Below, one piece after another: positions 48,232 to 57,044 of a stretch of DNA of 64,000 nt. The position numbers and the translations under genes are program-made. The number at the start of each line of letters is the position of its first letter. Within the stretch, counting starts at the first letter, position 1. The stretch comes from Poecilobothrus nobilitatus (Eukaryota; Arthropoda; Insecta; Diptera; Dolichopodidae), in NCBI GenBank assembly GCA_947095535.1, contig OX352773.1, positions 130,415,781 through 130,479,780 of the forward strand. Direction: 5' to 3'. The notes beneath the pieces were generated by a model. That model saw nothing but the letters and a program-made list of their open reading frames with translations, was not told the DNA's origin and did no database searches.

Positions 48232-48325
48232 GTCGAAGGTTTGTAAGAGAATGTTCAATGAAATAACTAAATTTACATTTATATTCATTTCGAAAAAGAG
48301 CTGTTCATATAAATATAGGTTAGCA

Positions 48326-49022
48326 ATGATTGTTTTAACTAATACAACTATGTTGTTTCACCCATTTAAAATGATGGTAGCGGGGCCATCCGCTGTGGTA
48401 AAACCACATTTATTTGTAATTTAATAAAATATAAAGAAGAAAATATACTACCACATATTAATAGAATTATTTGGTGTAATCCAGACAAAAATGCTGTTCC
48501 ACTATATATGAAAGATGTTGAATATAGTAACACTATTCCAGATTTTAATGATAATCAAGAACCTTTGTTAGTTATTATCGATGATATGATGTTAAGTTCT
48601 CATGATAAGTTTGTATGTGATTTATTTACAGAGCATCACATCATAGAAATTTATCTGTAATATTTGTAACACAAAATGATTTTTACCAGGGTAAATTTTC
48701 AAGAGATATTTCACTCAACTGTAAATATTTAGTACTTTTGAAAAATCCAAGAGATAAATCGTAGATATTACCTATAGCTCGCCAAATATAACTCAATCAA
48801 ATTAAAGCATTTGAAAAAGTATATAATGATGTGACATCAGTCCCATATGGCTATATATTAATAGATCTTACTGAAGACGTTAATGATTAATTTCGATTAA
48901 GAAGTGATATATTTGGGAAAGGTTTGTGTTATTGTACGAGAGATCAATTAGAACAATTTGGGGAGGAATATGAAACGTTTGTAGACCAATCGACATATAT
49001 TGCACCTATTAAAAACTTCTAA
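48326..49022 (+). pseudogene. Packaging ATPase (FtsK/HerA-type), broken, unit 1
   Basis: Genome-packaging ATPase of the Polinton/adenovirus-like class, starting at ATG 48,326. A one-base deletion falls inside Walker A: unit 2 reads AGPSCCGKT where this copy shifts after AGPS. Walker B is LLVIIDDMM at about 48,567-48,594. Further on, VIFVTQNDFYQG is the sensor-like region, and the C-terminus (TSVPYGYILIDLTEDVND ... YIAPIKNF) ends with TAA at 49,020-49,022. Lesions include a frameshift around 48,635-48,660, TAG at 48,762-48,764 (both also in unit 2), a TAA near 48,790, and another after DVND near 48,888 (unique to this copy). The native enzyme would drive DNA into the capsid. Confidence 0.8.
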
Positions 49023-49293
49023 GCCAAAATTCCAGAAAGTAATTATAAAACACTGTGACCCTGAAGTAATAAAAACATTTTGCGAAATCTCTTTAAATAT
49101 TTTAAAAGATAATTGTAATCTGAGTAAAAAAGCAACAACCAAATTACGAAAGTATAAAAAAGAATTAAGATCACTTATTTGCCGGAAAAAATCTATAAAT
49201 AGCAAAAGAAAAATTATTATTCAACGTGGTGGATTTTTACCTGCACTTCTTAGTGCAATACTATCGGGGATAATCGGAAATTTTATAAAATGA
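49003..49293 (+). CDS. Small basic pX-like Polinton protein, start damaged
   Basis: An open frame of about 97 codons overlapping the ATPase 3' end. In unit 2 the gene starts at an ATG at 63,544; here the same ATG (48,970) runs into a TAG after three codons, so no proper start remains. The body has HCDPEVIKTFCEISLNIL, a basic centre (KLRKYKKELRSLICRKK), then KRKIIIQRGGFLPALLSAIL and a hydrophobic tail SGIIGNFIK. This basic-plus-GGFLPALL layout is one of the commonest insect Polinton ORFs, and a comparison with adenovirus core protein X is usual but uncertain. Its stop overlaps the next ATG as ATGA. Confidence 0.6.
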   Translation, partial: HLLKTSKPKFQKVIIKHCDPEVIKTFCEISLNILKDNCNLSKKATTKLRKYKKELRSLICRKKSINSKRKIIIQRGGFLPALLSAILSGIIGNFIK

Positions 49294-49979
49294 ATAATAC
49301 AACATTTAATAAAATGATAATTTTAAAACCTGAGATTTATGAAAGAATGAAGCAAAATGCAGACATTGAACTCAATGAATTGGATAAAAATATGAAAAAT
49401 ATATTGTTAAATAAACATCTCACGGATACTCAAAAATGGTATTTATACAGACAAAATTTATTTAAAATAAGAAACAAAAAACGACAACTTCCTAGAAATA
49501 AAGAGGAGAAAATAAAAATTACGGAAACAAAAGGTACTCAAACTCGTGCAAAACCAATGTATATAGATGCGGAAACTCAATCGCATTTTCCTGAATATAA
49601 GAATGTTGGAATACAAGTTGTTCCTGCAGAAGAAGAAGTATATGAAAAAGAAGCTGATGACGAAGTATTTGATGATGAAATTCAGGAAAATGTTTTAACA
49701 AAAGCATTGTCAGCTGCTTCAGTTGGAGAACGTCTTAGAAAAAGAAAATCAATTAGAAATCAAAATGTAGAAATTTTTGAAACTGATACAGGAGACATTA
49801 TAACTGTTCCTTTAGATAGCCCAAGCCCACCAACGAAAAAAGAAAAAACTATAAATAGCAAAGAGTTGAATAATTCATCAAGACGTGTTTTAAGGTCAGC
49901 AGTAGGTAATACTCAAACAGAACTTAATTTTCTAATTCGTAAAAATAAATCTACAAGCTTATGGACAACATACAAGTAA
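49290..49979 (+). CDS. Polinton-associated 229-aa protein, intact
   Basis: Open from ATG 49,290, whose first bases overlap the previous stop as ATGA, a coupling typical of compact viral gene arrays. The first 70 residues are helical and charged (MKQNADIELNELDKNMKNIL, LTDTQKWYLYRQNLFKIRNK); an acidic stretch lies at residues 110-130 (EEEVYEKEADDEVFDDEIQE), then RKRK and a Ser/Pro/Lys tail. A protein with this N-terminal pattern commonly sits between the pX-like and penton genes of insect Polintons. Its role is unknown; a minor virion or scaffold protein is possible. The 3' end overlaps the next gene by 19 nt. Unit 2 has its first 46 codons at 63,864. Confidence 0.65.
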   Translation: MNNTTFNKMIILKPEIYERMKQNADIELNELDKNMKNILLNKHLTDTQKWYLYRQNLFKIRNKKRQLPRNKEEKIKITETKGTQTRAKPMYIDAETQSHFPEYKNVGIQVVPAEEEVYEKEADDEVFDDEIQENVLTKALSAASVGERLRKRKSIRNQNVEIFETDTGDIITVPLDSPSPPTKKEKTINSKELNNSSRRVLRSAVGNTQTELNFLIRKNKSTSLWTTYK

Positions 49980-50875
49980 ATGATGAATTTTATGTCACTT
50001 TACTCAGTGATTCATCTATGAACTATTATCCAGAAAATTCATTATTATCTTTTACAAATAAAATGAATAAATACATGTGTGATTCAAGGTGGAAAGTAGG
50101 TATTTCAGAAATGTATGTTAATGATTTCGTTCCAAATGTGTATGGTGAAGAATGGGAAAAAAGTACTCAAATATTTATTAAAGGTATGCAGAAAGATATG
50201 ATAGGAGTTGGAACATCATATATTCCATACATAGAAAAACAAATGATATGCTGGAAAGTTTTTCTACTACCAACACTAATTCAAAATATACGCCCACTTA
50301 ATAGGTTTACAAGAAAAGAAGTTGAACGACAGTTGATTTGGGGAATTTTTAATTTTATTAACGATGAAGTTCATTATACACAACCAATAAAAGCTGAGGA
50401 GATGCCTAAAAATTTAAGTTACACCACAATATGTGTTACTAAGGCTAAAATAGATATAAAAATAAGAGCAAATTACGCTTATACCCTCGAAGGACTTTTG
50501 ACAAAATGTTTCAATCAGGTATCTTTTAAAGTTACAGATTTTAAAAAATATAAATCACATGTAATAGAAGCTTTCAAAACTTTTATAGATAGTGTACAAT
50601 TGATTCCCATTAGTAAACCAGATATGTTTTTTATACACACAGACATAATTGAACCGCAAAAAATAGGTGATAAAGATATAAGGTGTTTAAGATCTGTTAA
50701 CATACAAAATTCTTTCACTGATACTGTAAAAGAATTCAGTAATATTCAATATTGCAATGTGGAGAAATCATTTAATAACATTTCATTACTTTTATGTGGT
50801 AAATATGGATACAAAATAAACTTTTCCAATAGTTCAATTCCAACAAAAATTGTATTACATTTTAAAAAAGTATAA
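49961..50875 (+). CDS. Penton-like minor capsid protein, intact
   Basis: 304 codons from ATG 49,961 to TAA, uninterrupted. The N-terminus DEFYVTLLSDSSMNYYPENS, LLSFTNKMNKYM and WKVGISEMYVNDFVPNV matches the conserved opening (FYVTLPSNSS...YPxN...WEVGLxE) of the insect Polinton protein that sits just before the pVI-like and capsid genes and has been equated with the penton/minor capsid. That assignment comes from memory of the family and from position. The rest is beta-rich and without other recognised motifs. It overlaps the preceding gene and is followed by a 46-bp gap. Being open in an otherwise damaged unit is notable; it may be young decay or chance. Confidence 0.7.
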   Translation: MDNIQVNDEFYVTLLSDSSMNYYPENSLLSFTNKMNKYMCDSRWKVGISEMYVNDFVPNVYGEEWEKSTQIFIKGMQKDMIGVGTSYIPYIEKQMICWKVFLLPTLIQNIRPLNRFTRKEVERQLIWGIFNFINDEVHYTQPIKAEEMPKNLSYTTICVTKAKIDIKIRANYAYTLEGLLTKCFNQVSFKVTDFKKYKSHVIEAFKTFIDSVQLIPISKPDMFFIHTDIIEPQKIGDKDIRCLRSVNIQNSFTDTVKEFSNIQYCNVEKSFNNISLLLCGKYGYKINFSNSSIPTKIVLHFKKV

Positions 50876-50921
50876 ATAAAAGCGATTTTACAAAACTATA
50901 TATTATTTTATTTTATTCATT

Positions 50922-51361
50922 ATGGAGAGAGCGTACTACAAATATTATTTAGTTCAATCAGGAAAAGGTCTTGAGGATATTGGTCCTTTGTTACACTCAA
51001 TTGTACCTTACCAAGGGGAACGAGGGTTAGGAGCTTTTTCGGTGGTATTTTTAAATATTTAAAACCAATATTTACGTCTGGAGCTAATATATTAAAAAAG
51101 GAGATTATTAACTCTGGTATTAATGCATTATCTGATATTGCCACAGGTGCAAATGTAAAAGAAGTGGTTCAAGATCGAAGTAAAGAGATAATGAAAAATG
51201 TAAAACGAGGTGCAGTTCGGAAACTCAATGAAATGTATGGACAAGGCAAAAGAAAACGAAGAAAACCTATAAAAAGACCTCTCATTAATAATTTAAATTA
51301 TTTTACGTCGAAGCGACGCAAAGTTAATAACAAAAACAAACAAAAAGATATTTTTGAATAA
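50922..51361 (+). pseudogene. pVI-like Polinton minor protein, one frameshift
   Basis: Starts at ATG 50,922 (MERAYYKYYLVQSGKG, then VPYQGERGLGAF). A base is missing at about 51,040, after which the correct frame continues as GGIFKYLKPIFTSGANILKK, EIINSGINALSDIATG, then a basic C-terminus (KRGAVRKLNEMYGQGKRKRR) to TAA at 51,361. The layout of VPYQ...GLGxFxGGxF, amphipathic helix, and basic tail is the usual insect Polinton protein between penton and major capsid, compared with adenovirus pVI. About 146 codons originally. The capsid gene begins 3 nt after its stop. Confidence 0.65.
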
Positions 51362-51363
51362 TT

Positions 51364-52179
51364 ATGATTGAATGTATGAAATCAGAGCTTGATATTTTTA
51401 AAAGACAGCCTATTGAGTCAAGTATTTTACGATCTGAAGAAGTTTCCTATAACCCTATTGCTTCTTTAGATAATCCATCTGTCATAGAATTTCTTTCACT
51501 AGGGCACGGTGATTTTTACCTCTTTGCAGATGATACTGATGAATCTCAACTGAAAATTTTAGAAGCCACTTTATTTATGAGACATGTAACAATTAATCCT
51601 AGTGTGTAATTAGCACATAATGCTGTATTGGAAAAAACTAATGCCAAATACAATTACAAATGGGTAGAGGTAAAAACTTTTACCATTCCACAGAATAGTT
51701 CATCAATATCACTTGATAATGTTTTTATTGGACAGTTGCCAAACACAATCATTTTTTGCATGACAGAAAATACAGGTTACTCTGCAAAAAGGTCAAAAAA
51801 CCCATACAATTTTAAACATTTTGATATTTCACAATTTGTGTTAAACGTAAACGGTGTTCAAATACCTAATTCAGCAATTGAAACCAGTTTTTTAGATGAA
51901 AATAATTGCTGTACAAGAGCATACAGTACACTTTTTTCAGGAACTGGAATTTACCATAATGATAAAGGTCATCAGATAACAAAAACCATGTTTAGTAATG
52001 GGTTTTTCATTCTAGCTTTGGATTTAACTCCAGGTGCATCAGGAAATGAAGTGTGTCCAGGTCTACTAAATCAAGGTACAGTTAGAATTGAGGCAAGGCT
52101 ATTAAAACCACTTACATCTACACTGACTGCTATTGTTTATGGAGAATTTTATGCAAGTTTACAAATTGATAAAAACTGA
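51364..52179 (+). pseudogene. Double-jelly-roll major capsid protein, internally deleted
   Basis: Major capsid protein of the F54H12.2-like/Polinton type. The N-terminus (VSYNPIASLDNPSVIEFLSL, GHGDFYLF) jumps at about residue 58 to ILEATLFMRHVTINPSV, which in complete relatives lies well over 100 residues further on; most of the first jelly roll is gone while the frame is kept. A single TAA at 51,607-51,609 then interrupts, and the same frame continues with LAHNAVLEKTNAKYNYKWVE, VKTFTIPQ, LDNVFIGQLPNTIIF, NFKHFDISQFVLNVNG, LFSGTG and LDLTPGASGNE to 52,179. The surviving second jelly roll is well preserved. Remaining length is 271 codons against roughly 430-450 in relatives. Confidence 0.8.
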
Positions 52180-52237
52180 AATATATTCTCAAACCTATAA
52201 ATAGCATACATAAAAGTAAATTTGAATATTTGACAAA

Positions 52238-52609
52238 ATGTCACTGTCTTGTGCACTTCTGGATGTAACATTTTGTAGTGATGATAATAATACCTTGTTG
52301 CAAAAGATATTTGTATAGTTGGTTTTAAAGAACCTTGTAAAAAGTTTGTAAAAGAGCTCAAGTAGGGATTTTATAAATGATCCAAATCCAATCCAATGGG
52401 AATTTATAAACCCAACTAGTGATTTTATAAATGATAATTTTGATAATTACTCTTTTAGAACTGTGTACAACGATAAAATAAATAAGGAGCTCTGTCATAT
52501 ACTAGATAAATTTGATGTTATTATAACAAATAAATAAATCAAAAAAGAGTTTTTATCAAATTATATTAAAGAAACAACTAAAGTATATGACTTGAGTCAA
52601 TTTGATTGA
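52238..52609 (+). pseudogene. Small Polinton gene, likely paralogue of the minus-strand gene
   Basis: Begins at ATG 52,238 (MSLSCALLDVTFCSDDNNTL) and then shifts frame twice: VGFKEPCKKFVKEL at about 52,315-52,355, then DFINDPNPIQWEFINPTSDF, RTVYNDKINKELCHILDKFD and, after one stop, EFLSNYIKETTKVYDLSQFD, ending TGA at 52,607-52,609. The TGA overlaps the protease ATG as TGATG. The plan (hydrophobic-Leu-Asp-Val-x-Phe start, then an aromatic middle, then FLxxYI...DLS) parallels the minus-strand protein at 57,045-57,530, so the two look like diverged relatives. Function is unknown. Confidence 0.5.
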
Positions 52610-53122
52610 TGAATACCCTAGAGATAAGTGACGTATTAAGATGTAACAAACACACACGTAAATTTTTATTTATAATTAATAAAAAATTGAAAAACAAACA
52701 GAATAATTGAAAAACAAACTTTTTTAATTGTAAACACTGATAAATCAAAAGATCCGGGAACACATTGGTTAGCTATTTTTAAGCCAAAGAATGGCTGTGT
52801 TGAATATTTTGATTCGTTTAGTGGAAAACCAGATAAATTAGAAATTTTAAGTTACTTAAAAAACCAATGTATAATTTTTAATAAGAAACAGTTACAAAGT
52901 AACTATTCAGATATCTGTGGGCAATATTGTTGTGTTTATACGTGGTATAGATGTTGCGGTTATAGTATGAACGCTTTTTTAAAAAAATTTAATAAAGGAA
53001 ATCAACTAGAAAATGATAAGTATATTTTAAGTACCTTTAAAATGTATTTGGAAAATATAACTCATTACAAATTTGTGTTCCTAAAACGTATAAATAATAA
53101 AAAGAATATAAACAGGTTTTAG
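52609..53122 (+). pseudogene. Adenain-type cysteine protease, one frameshift
   Basis: Capsid-maturation protease of the adenovirus protease family, common in Polintons. ATG at 52,609 gives MNTLEISDVLRCNKHTRKFL, running to a stop at 52,708-52,710; the second frame carries on from about 52,700 to TAG at 53,120-53,122. Catalytic residues are visible: His in GTHWLA (codon 52,763-52,765), acidic residue in VEYFDSF, and Cys in DICGQYC (codon 52,916-52,918), with the following CCVYTW typical of the family. The lesion is one frameshift upstream of the triad. About 170 codons originally. It directly follows the small gene and precedes the 187-aa ORF by 12 nt. Confidence 0.8.
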
Positions 53123-53134
53123 TAAAATTAAAGA

Positions 53135-53698
53135 ATGGAAGCACCAGGTCAGAACACAAATTTATTGCTAAGTTACACATATTTTCTCAATAAGAGTCAT
53201 ACATTAAAAATTGCTGTTGGATTTGATTGTGAGTCATTTGAAGCCTCAAGTATAATTCACCGTATTGGTAAAAAGTTAATTGCCTTAAAATATCATGAAT
53301 GGAATAAATTTTATTACGAATTTAACAAAAAACTCGATAAGCTGATAATAAAAGATATAAAACAGAACTTTCATCATGGGCTAAAATCAGCGAACAGGCA
53401 AATTATAAGTATTAACACAGAAGAAGCAGAGCAGTTTTACAATTTAAGCGATTTTCTTCACGCAGTGATGACCTATTATAAATCTGCTGAGTTAAATGTA
53501 AAAGACTATGTTCGGGAATATCTAAATTTATGTGTCGAACAACAAGTATTTAGGTTAGAAAGAGAAATTTATGTACCAATACAACGTTTTAGTGTACAAT
53601 GTAATTATTCAAGGTTATTTTTTGAAATTCCTGTAATTTTAGAGGAACAAATCTGTAATTTACTACATAAAACAAACAAAATAAATCACAACAAATAA
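53135..53698 (+). CDS. Polinton-associated 187-aa protein, intact
   Basis: Open frame from ATG 53,135 to TAA 53,698, 12 nt after the protease. Visible features: LLLSYTYFLNKSHTLKIAVG near the start, a KYHEWNKFYYEFNKKLDKLI helix, ISINTEEAEQFYNLSDFLHA, and a C-terminal LFFEIPVILEEQICNLL. No signal peptide, zinc site or known motif. I do not recognise the family; position between the protease and integrase implies a virion or replication accessory role, but that is only inference. It ends beside a short palindromic AATCACAACAAATAATATAA-type stretch that might act as a terminator. Confidence 0.5.
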   Translation: MEAPGQNTNLLLSYTYFLNKSHTLKIAVGFDCESFEASSIIHRIGKKLIALKYHEWNKFYYEFNKKLDKLIIKDIKQNFHHGLKSANRQIISINTEEAEQFYNLSDFLHAVMTYYKSAELNVKDYVREYLNLCVEQQVFRLEREIYVPIQRFSVQCNYSRLFFEIPVILEEQICNLLHKTNKINHNK

Positions 53699-53788
53699 TA
53701 TAAATTTTTTGTGATTTGTTGTGATAAATTTTTTATTTATATGTTTTAGATAGACAAATATTTTTCTGTACACCTTTCATTAGATTAT

Positions 53789-54085
53789 TTAATTAGAATT
53801 ATTTAGGATTATTAAATCACTGAGATAATCAAGATCTCCCTGCTGATTATTTATGTCCCAAATCTCATTAAATGGAACTGCTTCCTCATCTTCCTCAATT
53901 TCTTCTTCCACTTCTTCTACTTCGTCTTCTAATTCAACTATCTGGAACGGTGGTATAAATTCCTCAGTTTCTGCTAAATCTTCGTCGTCCATGGTGGACG
54001 TAATTTCATTTTCTTGTATCTGAACTTGTGTATTTACATCATCTACAGTTTCTTTAAATGGAAATGATGTGGAATCAGACAGCAT
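53789..54085 (-). CDS. Acidic 98-aa hypothetical protein
   Basis: A minus-strand frame, ATG at 54,085, lying between two plus-strand genes and not overlapping them. It is very acidic (LEDEVEEVEEEIEEDEEAVP) with no other motif. Convergent to the 187-aa gene. It could be a genuine accessory gene of the element or a chance frame in GAA/TTC-rich DNA. Weakly supported. Confidence 0.3.
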   Translation of the reverse strand: MLSDSTSFPFKETVDDVNTQVQIQENEITSTMDDEDLAETEEFIPPFQIVELEDEVEEVEEEIEEDEEAVPFNEIWDINNQQGDLDYLSDLIILNNSN

Positions 54086-54275
54086 TTCAGTGAGTTGTTG
54101 AGCAGTCAGAATGGAAATGAATTAAATTTGAAAATAGAAGTTGAGTTATATACTCATGTAGAAAAGTATAAAAGCAAATTAAACTCAATTAGATGATTAG
54201 TTTAAATCATGCTTTGGTCTATCATTTTATGTATAATAATTATTATAACATTACCTTTAACATTTTTAAAACAAA

Positions 54276-55114
54276 ATGTCAAGAGCTCAAATAGTGACTG
54301 AAATTCATAGACAGGCAAGACGTAAATTTCTTAGAAGAAAATTCAAACAGAAAGGTCGAAATGACACGCGGCAAATCAATTTAGTCGAAATGATACCTTA
54401 TGGAAAATTTAATAATGGTTATAAATATATGCTGACGGTCATTGATACTTTTTCCAAATATGCCTATGCTGAACCTGTGAAAACAAAAATGCTGAAAATG
54501 TTTTAAATGCCTTAAAAACAATTATTATTAGAGCTAAAGTTATATCAAAAAATATTTACGATCAAGGCAAGGAATTTTTTAATTTACAATTTCAAAATTA
54601 TATGAAAGAAAAATCAATCAATCATTATCACACATTTAGCGAATTAAAAGCATAAATTGTTGAACGATTTAACCGTACATTGAAAAATTCTATGTGGAAA
54701 AAATTTAGTTTAAACGGGAATTATAAATGGTTACCTATTATACAACCATTAATAAAAGAATATAATTCAACAAAACATAGCACAACAAAACTTCCTCCTG
54801 AAAAAATTACAAAGAAAAACGAAAAAAATATACTGCGGAATGTATATACTGAGCCTTAAATTTTTCAAAAAAGTAAATATAAAACTGGAAATTTTGTAAT
54901 AATAAGTAAATATAAAGGTCATTTCGAAAAAGGTTTTAAACCGAATTGGCCAATTTCTGGGGATTTTTATCAAGCTGAGCTTATACCTGTAAAATACCCA
55001 GATACTTATCTTGTAGAAAAAATTCTGAAAAAGCAAGGAAATAGAGTTTTTGTTAAATGGCTAGGTTTTGATGACACACATAATACTTGGATAAATTCAA
55101 CAAATATTGTTTAA
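54276..55114 (+). pseudogene. Polinton integrase with chromodomain, broken
   Basis: Retrovirus-like rve integrase. ATG 54,276 starts an HRQARRKFLRRKF...DDE-lineage opening (RQINLVEMIPYGKFNNGYKY), with the first catalytic Asp in TVIDTFSKYAYA, the second in IYDQGKEFFN (about 54,556) and the Glu in VERFNRTLK (about 54,660). A C-terminal SH3-like stretch is followed by a chromodomain (YLVEKILKKQGNRVFVKWLG) to TAA at 55,112-55,114. Lesions: a frameshift at about 54,485-54,500, TAA at 54,653-54,655 two codons before VERF, and TAA at 54,857-54,859. All three catalytic residues survive. This enzyme would insert the element; the chromodomain would direct it to particular chromatin. Confidence 0.85.
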
Positions 55115-55274
55115 TATCTGTAAAATAAAACTCTAATAAACACCTGAAAATAAAACTTGAAAACCTCTGAAAAATAAAATAAAATATTAACATCTGAAAA
55201 ATGAAATAAGATCTTAACATCTGAAAAATGAAAATAAAATTAAAACAGTAGAAAATTTCTTTAGTCTAAAACTA

Positions 55275-55517
55275 TTACTGATTTGTGGCGAATTCAAAAT
55301 CATCACGTTCCTCTTTTAAATTTAATTGGCTTTCCTCATTTATGAGGAAATATTCATTTTTTTCGATTTCCTGACGGAAATCATTAGCTTCAAATACCCC
55401 AACTTTTTGATACGGTATAAATATAATATTATTTAGGGTCTCGAAGACCCATTTTTTACCGTAAACGGTTTTTAACTTTTTAATTTTATTTATTTTATAG
55501 AGCCTACTTGGCTCCAT
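55275..55517 (-). CDS. 80-aa hypothetical Polinton-associated protein
   Basis: ATG at 55,517, reading MEPSRLYKINKIKKLKTVYG, KKWVFETLNNIIFIPYQKVG, then an acidic tail. A KLKTxYGxxxVxxLxxxxxxFxP layout recalls a small protein that I associate with insect Polinton-type elements (IKRLxTRYGxxVVVxLxxxxxVFLPxR), without a known activity. Overlaps nothing else. Upstream (55,115-55,270) are short CATCTGAAAAATGAAA direct repeats. Uncertain. Confidence 0.35.
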   Translation of the reverse strand: MEPSRLYKINKIKKLKTVYGKKWVFETLNNIIFIPYQKVGVFEANDFRQEIEKNEYFLINEESQLNLKEERDDFEFATNQ

Positions 55518-55609
55518 ATCTTTAACTTTTAAAAATTAAAAAAATGTTTATTTTTTTAAATTAAATAATTCCACCAGTTTCCTTTTTCTGATGGGATTTG
55601 ATGTTGCCT

Positions 55610-55715
55610 TACTCTGATAATTTTGTTGTTGCTGTAGTTGTTGTTGTTGTAGTTGCTGTTGTTGCTGTTGATGTTGCTGTTGTTGTGGTTGTTGCTGTTG
55701 TTGTTGATGATGATG
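55610..55715. repeat. GTT/GTTGCT simple repeat
   Basis: Trinucleotide-type run of TTG/GTTGTTGCTG. On the minus strand it gives an open Asn-rich frame (55,556-55,777), which is low-complexity rather than a gene. Confidence 0.8.
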
Positions 55716-55865
55716 CTAGTAGGTAATCCTGCACTTGGGGATGGGAAAAAATCATGCCATATCGCACCGAAGACCACGCCAACTGACCTATATTTTGATT
55801 GATGGGTTTAATGTAGATTATTCTTGGTTAGTAGGTCAAAAACTTGTTTTGTTTGTTTTGGTTAA

Positions 55866-56210
55866 GGTTATAAGCATGGGTTGTTAACTTATAAGTTGCA
55901 AGTGGTTGTATAGTAGGATATGATGGTTGTTGGTACTGTAGAAGTTGTTAGGCAAGGTTAATGAACTGAACAAGTTTAGGTTATAAGCATGGGTTGTTAA
56001 CTTATAAGTTGCAAGTGGTTGTATAGTAGGAAATGAAGGTTGTTGGTACTGCAGAAGGTGTTAGGCAAGATTAATGAACTGAACAAGTTTAGGTTATAAG
56101 CATGGGTTGTTAACTTATAAGTTGCAAGTGGTTGTATAGTAGGAAATGAAGGTTGTTGGTACTGTAGAAGTTGTTAGGCAAGGTTAATGAACTGAACAAG
56201 TTTAGGATAT
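55866..56210. repeat. 113-bp minisatellite, three units
   Basis: TAAGCATGGGTTGTTAACTT recurs at 55,871, 55,984 and 56,097, an exact 113-bp period. The unit also includes GTTGCAAGTGGTTGTATAGT and TTAATGAACTGAACAAGTTT. Units differ by only a few bases. Placed near the end of unit 1, just before unit 2. From 56,210 to 56,708 I see no gene. Confidence 0.9.
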
Positions 56211-57044
56211 TTAGGTTTTTCAATAAATTTATTGATACTTTGTAATAGGATATCATAGAAATAGAAAGATGATTTTTTTCAGGTCAAAGCAAGTTTATTT
56301 TTTTAAATTCCGCAAAATCGCATGCTTAATAAAATATACCTACATACGTAAAAGGAGATAAAAGAAACGAAAAAATCTTGTTTTTATTATTTAATAAGAA
56401 AAATATTCATAGGTACTTTTGAATACCAAGATGTAAATAATAAAAATAAAAACAAAACGTAAACAAGAAGTAGGTACAAAGTGTATTTTTGTTTATTAAA
56501 GAAGATCAATAATTGTTGTAAGTTGTTATTATAGTTTTAAACCTGCAAAATAAAAAAAAATAAAAATTATGGAATTATAGGTGCATCTGTTATGTAAGAT
56601 TTTTTCTGTTCTATAATAACATTGAGAAAATAACCCGAAATCTTTGATTTACTTGGTTTTGTTATTATTGATTACATTCTATACTGTAAGGAATCAAAAA
56701 GGCAAGTTAATTGCTTTTGGTACCTATTTGAAAACAAAAATAAAACAAATTTATTTATATGTTTGAAATAATTTTGTATTTGAAAATATTTTACAATTTT
56801 ACAGAAATCTGTGTTGGAAAATTTTTTTACGATGATCAGATGTTAAGATTTTAGAAATAGCGAGACCAACTTTTTCTATACGTCATTGAAATCTACTTCT
56901 ATCACGTGCGCATTCTTCCCAATGACCTTTCCTTGCTGTAAGCATAGACCCATACATGCATAACGTGAATTTCTTGTTTTATGTTGAAGTAAACTTTTTT
57001 TTTTGTTATTTAAATTCATATTGTGCAAGTATGAAAATTGAAGG

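Larger units (their letters stand above)
47397..56708 (+). mobile_element. Polinton/Maverick-type unit 1
   Basis: A 9.3-kb segment carrying virion-type genes in the order expected for insect Polintons/adintovirus-like elements: packaging ATPase, pX-like protein, 229-aa protein, penton-like protein, pVI-like protein, major capsid relic, a small gene, adenain-type protease, 187-aa protein and integrase. One gene is divergent on the minus strand at the left. The same left boundary (AATTGCTTTTGGTACCTATT) starts again at 56,709, so the unit is arranged head to tail with unit 2. No protein-primed polymerase is present and no terminal inverted repeats were recognised. The 3' portion holds low-complexity and minisatellite DNA. 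Confidence 0.75.

Noticed and set aside
48152..48424. 90-codon plus-strand frame
   Set aside because: It is largely antisense to the minus-strand Polinton gene and covers a frameshifted Walker A; the ATPase reading explains it.
55556..55777. Asn-rich 73-codon minus-strand frame as a gene
   Set aside because: It is produced by a GTT/GTTGCT simple repeat.
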